Shown: piece after piece, positions 4,647-6,208 of the stretch | Layout of the letters: each line of letters begins with the position of its first letter | Numbering within the stretch: the first letter of the stretch is position 1 | Assembly: GCA_017354515.1 (NCBI GenBank) | Contig: JAFMQT010000286.1 | Coordinates: 1 to 6,208, forward strand | Reading direction: 5' to 3' | Origin: Nocardia sp. | GTDB taxonomy: Bacteria > Actinomycetota > Actinomycetes > Mycobacteriales > Mycobacteriaceae | DNA: 6,208 nucleotides | The notes under the pieces: generated by a model | Databases searched by the model: none | What the model saw: the letters and a program-made list of their open reading frames with translations, nothing else | What the model was told of the DNA's origin: nothing | Program-made: the position numbers and the translations under genes

Positions 4647-6208
4647 GCCGGCCGCAGACCGTCGCCCGCAGCTGGGGCAACCGGTGGGGCGAACTGATGG
4701 CCCGGCGGGCGCGCACAGTCCTGGCGATCGCCGTGGTGGCGCTGATCGCCTGCGGACTCGGCTATATGACCATCGCCCGGTATCTGCCGCCGGCGGACGT
4801 GTCGGTCACCGGCTCCGAATCGGCCCGCACCGCCGATCTGATGCACCGATACTTCCCCGCGGTAGGCGGCGAATCGGATCTGATCGTATTCTCCTCCCCC
4901 GACCGCACCGTCGATGACCCAGCCTTCCGCACCCGCATCGACGGCACCGTGCGCGCGGCCTCCCAGCACGCCGGTGTCGCGGCGGCCAGCGGCCCGTTCG
5001 ATATGTTCAATCCGCTTGCCGCGCGCGCGATCTCACCGGACCGGCATGCCGCACTGGCGGTACTGCGGCTGTCGGCCGATGATGCCCATCAGCGGGCCCG
5101 CGACGCCGACGCGCTGCGGCCGGTGATCTCCGGGCACTCCGGCGACGGAATCGAGGTCGGGCTCACCGGCTACTCCCCGGCCACCAACGATCTGGCGAGC
5201 ACCGAGAAGGCCGATACCGCACGCGCCGAGGCGATCGGCCTGCCGGTCGCGTTGATCCTGCTGATCCTGTCCTTCGGCGCGGCCATGGCGGCGGTGTTGC
5301 CGCTGGTGGTGGCGGGGATCGGTTTGGTGTGCACATTCGGGGTGATCGCGGCGCTGATGCCGGCGATGAACTTCAGCGCGCTGGTGGTCACCATCGCGAC
5401 CACCCTGGGCACCGGCCTGGCGATCGACTACGCCCTGTTCGTGGTCAGCAGATTCCGGGAGGAGCTGGCCCGGCGCAGCATCACGGATGCGGCCGATCGC
5501 GAGGCTGTGGCCGAGGCGGTCGGCGCCGCGCTGACGACCGCAGGCCGCACCATCACCATCTCCGGTCTGATCGTGCTGGTCACCCTCTCGTGCCTGGCGG
5601 TGGTGAATTCGCCGGTCTTCCGGGAGATTACGGTCGGGATCTCGGCGACGGTGGTGTGCCTGCTGATCGTCGCGCTCACCGCCCTACCGGCGCTGCTGGG
5701 GCTGCTCGGACCGCGGGTGAGCCGGTGGAGTCTGCCGAATTGGGCGAATCCCGCCGATGCCCGGCTGGGCAGTGAGATACCGCGCGGACGCTGGTCGGCG
5801 TGGGCGCGGAATGTGATGGCCCGGCCGGTGCGCTACGGCGTGGCGGCGGTCGCGATCCTGGCCGTCGGCCTCATTCCGCTCGGGAGCCTGCGATACGGGC
5901 TGAATCTGGGCGGCGACGCACTCGCGCACACCGATTCCGGTCGCGCGAATACCGTTCTGGCCCAGCGCTTCACCCCCGGACTGTCCGGTCCGATTCAGGT
6001 CGTCGTCACCGGCAAAGACGGCGCGGCCGACGACCCCGCCGCGGTCTCGCGGTTGACCGGCAGGTTCGCCACCGACAACCGTGTCTGGGCGCAACTGAGC
6101 CAGCAGGCGGAGGGGCGCCAAGCGCTGGTCATCGTGCCGGCAGTGGCCCCCGATTCAGCGGCGGCCATCGATCTGGTCCGGGATCTGCGGGCAGCCGGAG
6201 CCGACGCC
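4643..6208 (+). CDS. MMPL-family (RND) lipid transporter, 3' partial
   Basis: The first 522 residues of a transporter of the MmpL family, which exports lipids across the inner membrane using proton-motive force. A basic N-terminal stretch precedes TM1 (about 25-45). A periplasmic domain follows (about 46-197), then a block of five hydrophobic helices (about 198-215, 216-240, 245-268, 303-322, 329-352). TM4 contains GLAIDYALFVVSRFREE (258-274) with the Asp-Tyr pair D262-Y263, matching the proton-relay pair of MmpL proteins. After a linker, residues 384-415 (W-x-x-W...MARP-x-R then a hydrophobic helix) echo the N-terminal W-x-x-RW...MARRAR-TM1 pattern, which is the two-fold RND repeat. The second periplasmic domain has begun when the window ends, still in frame. 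MMPL proteins are commonly 700 residues or more, so the remaining domain and TM8-12 should lie downstream. The gene overlaps the FAAL gene by 4 nt, so the cargo is probably the lipid this operon makes. Family certain; cargo inferred. Confidence 0.93.
   Translation, partial: MSRPQTVARSWGNRWGELMARRARTVLAIAVVALIACGLGYMTIARYLPPADVSVTGSESARTADLMHRYFPAVGGESDLIVFSSPDRTVDDPAFRTRIDGTVRAASQHAGVAAASGPFDMFNPLAARAISPDRHAALAVLRLSADDAHQRARDADALRPVISGHSGDGIEVGLTGYSPATNDLASTEKADTARAEAIGLPVALILLILSFGAAMAAVLPLVVAGIGLVCTFGVIAALMPAMNFSALVVTIATTLGTGLAIDYALFVVSRFREELARRSITDAADREAVAEAVGAALTTAGRTITISGLIVLVTLSCLAVVNSPVFREITVGISATVVCLLIVALTALPALLGLLGPRVSRWSLPNWANPADARLGSEIPRGRWSAWARNVMARPVRYGVAAVAILAVGLIPLGSLRYGLNLGGDALAHTDSGRANTVLAQRFTPGLSGPIQVVVTGKDGAADDPAAVSRLTGRFATDNRVWAQLSQQAEGRQALVIVPAVAPDSAAAIDLVRDLRAAGADA

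Overview
This is GC-rich DNA (by eye about two thirds G+C) that is almost completely coding on the + strand. A fatty acyl-AMP ligase, a probable acyl carrier protein and an MMPL (RND-type) lipid exporter lie side by side. That combination, with a GC bias in third codon positions that still leaves GAT, AAT, TAT and GAA in use, suggests an actinomycete of the mycolic-acid order (a Nocardia, Rhodococcus, Gordonia or Mycobacterium relative). A Streptomyces-like host is less likely. Genus cannot be fixed from the sequence alone.

Layout, all on the + strand: (1) the last 20 codons of a gene ending at 64, probably an acyl carrier protein; (2) 54-1163, a DUF3419/BtaA-like protein, i.e. a predicted S-adenosylmethionine-dependent 3-amino-3-carboxypropyl transferase; (3) 1167-2324, a two-domain GNAT-like acyltransferase; (4) 2344-2934, a small membrane methyltransferase of the isoprenylcysteine carboxyl methyltransferase (ICMT)/phospholipid methyltransferase superfamily; (5) 2934-4646, a fatty acyl-AMP ligase (FAAL)-like adenylating enzyme; (6) 4643 to the window end, the first ~522 residues of an MMPL transporter whose C-terminal part is cut off. 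Junctions are an 11-nt overlap, a 3-nt gap, a 19-nt gap, a 1-nt overlap (TGATG) and a 4-nt overlap (ATGA). The window is therefore the inside of one operon. No promoter, terminator, RNA gene, mobile element or CRISPR was seen, and there is no gene-free stretch longer than 19 nt.

The genes read as a biosynthesis-and-export cassette for an unusual amino-acid-bearing lipid. In the proposed scheme a fatty acid is activated as acyl-AMP by the FAAL and loaded on the carrier protein. A SAM-derived 3-amino-3-carboxypropyl (homoserine-like) unit is attached by the BtaA-like enzyme. The GNAT could acylate an amine, the ICMT-like enzyme could methylate the carboxylate or amine at the membrane, and the MMPL protein would move the product across the membrane. 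The families are recognised from motifs. The product, the order of steps and each substrate are inference. I do not recognise this six-gene combination as a characterised pathway, and it is the main finding of the window.
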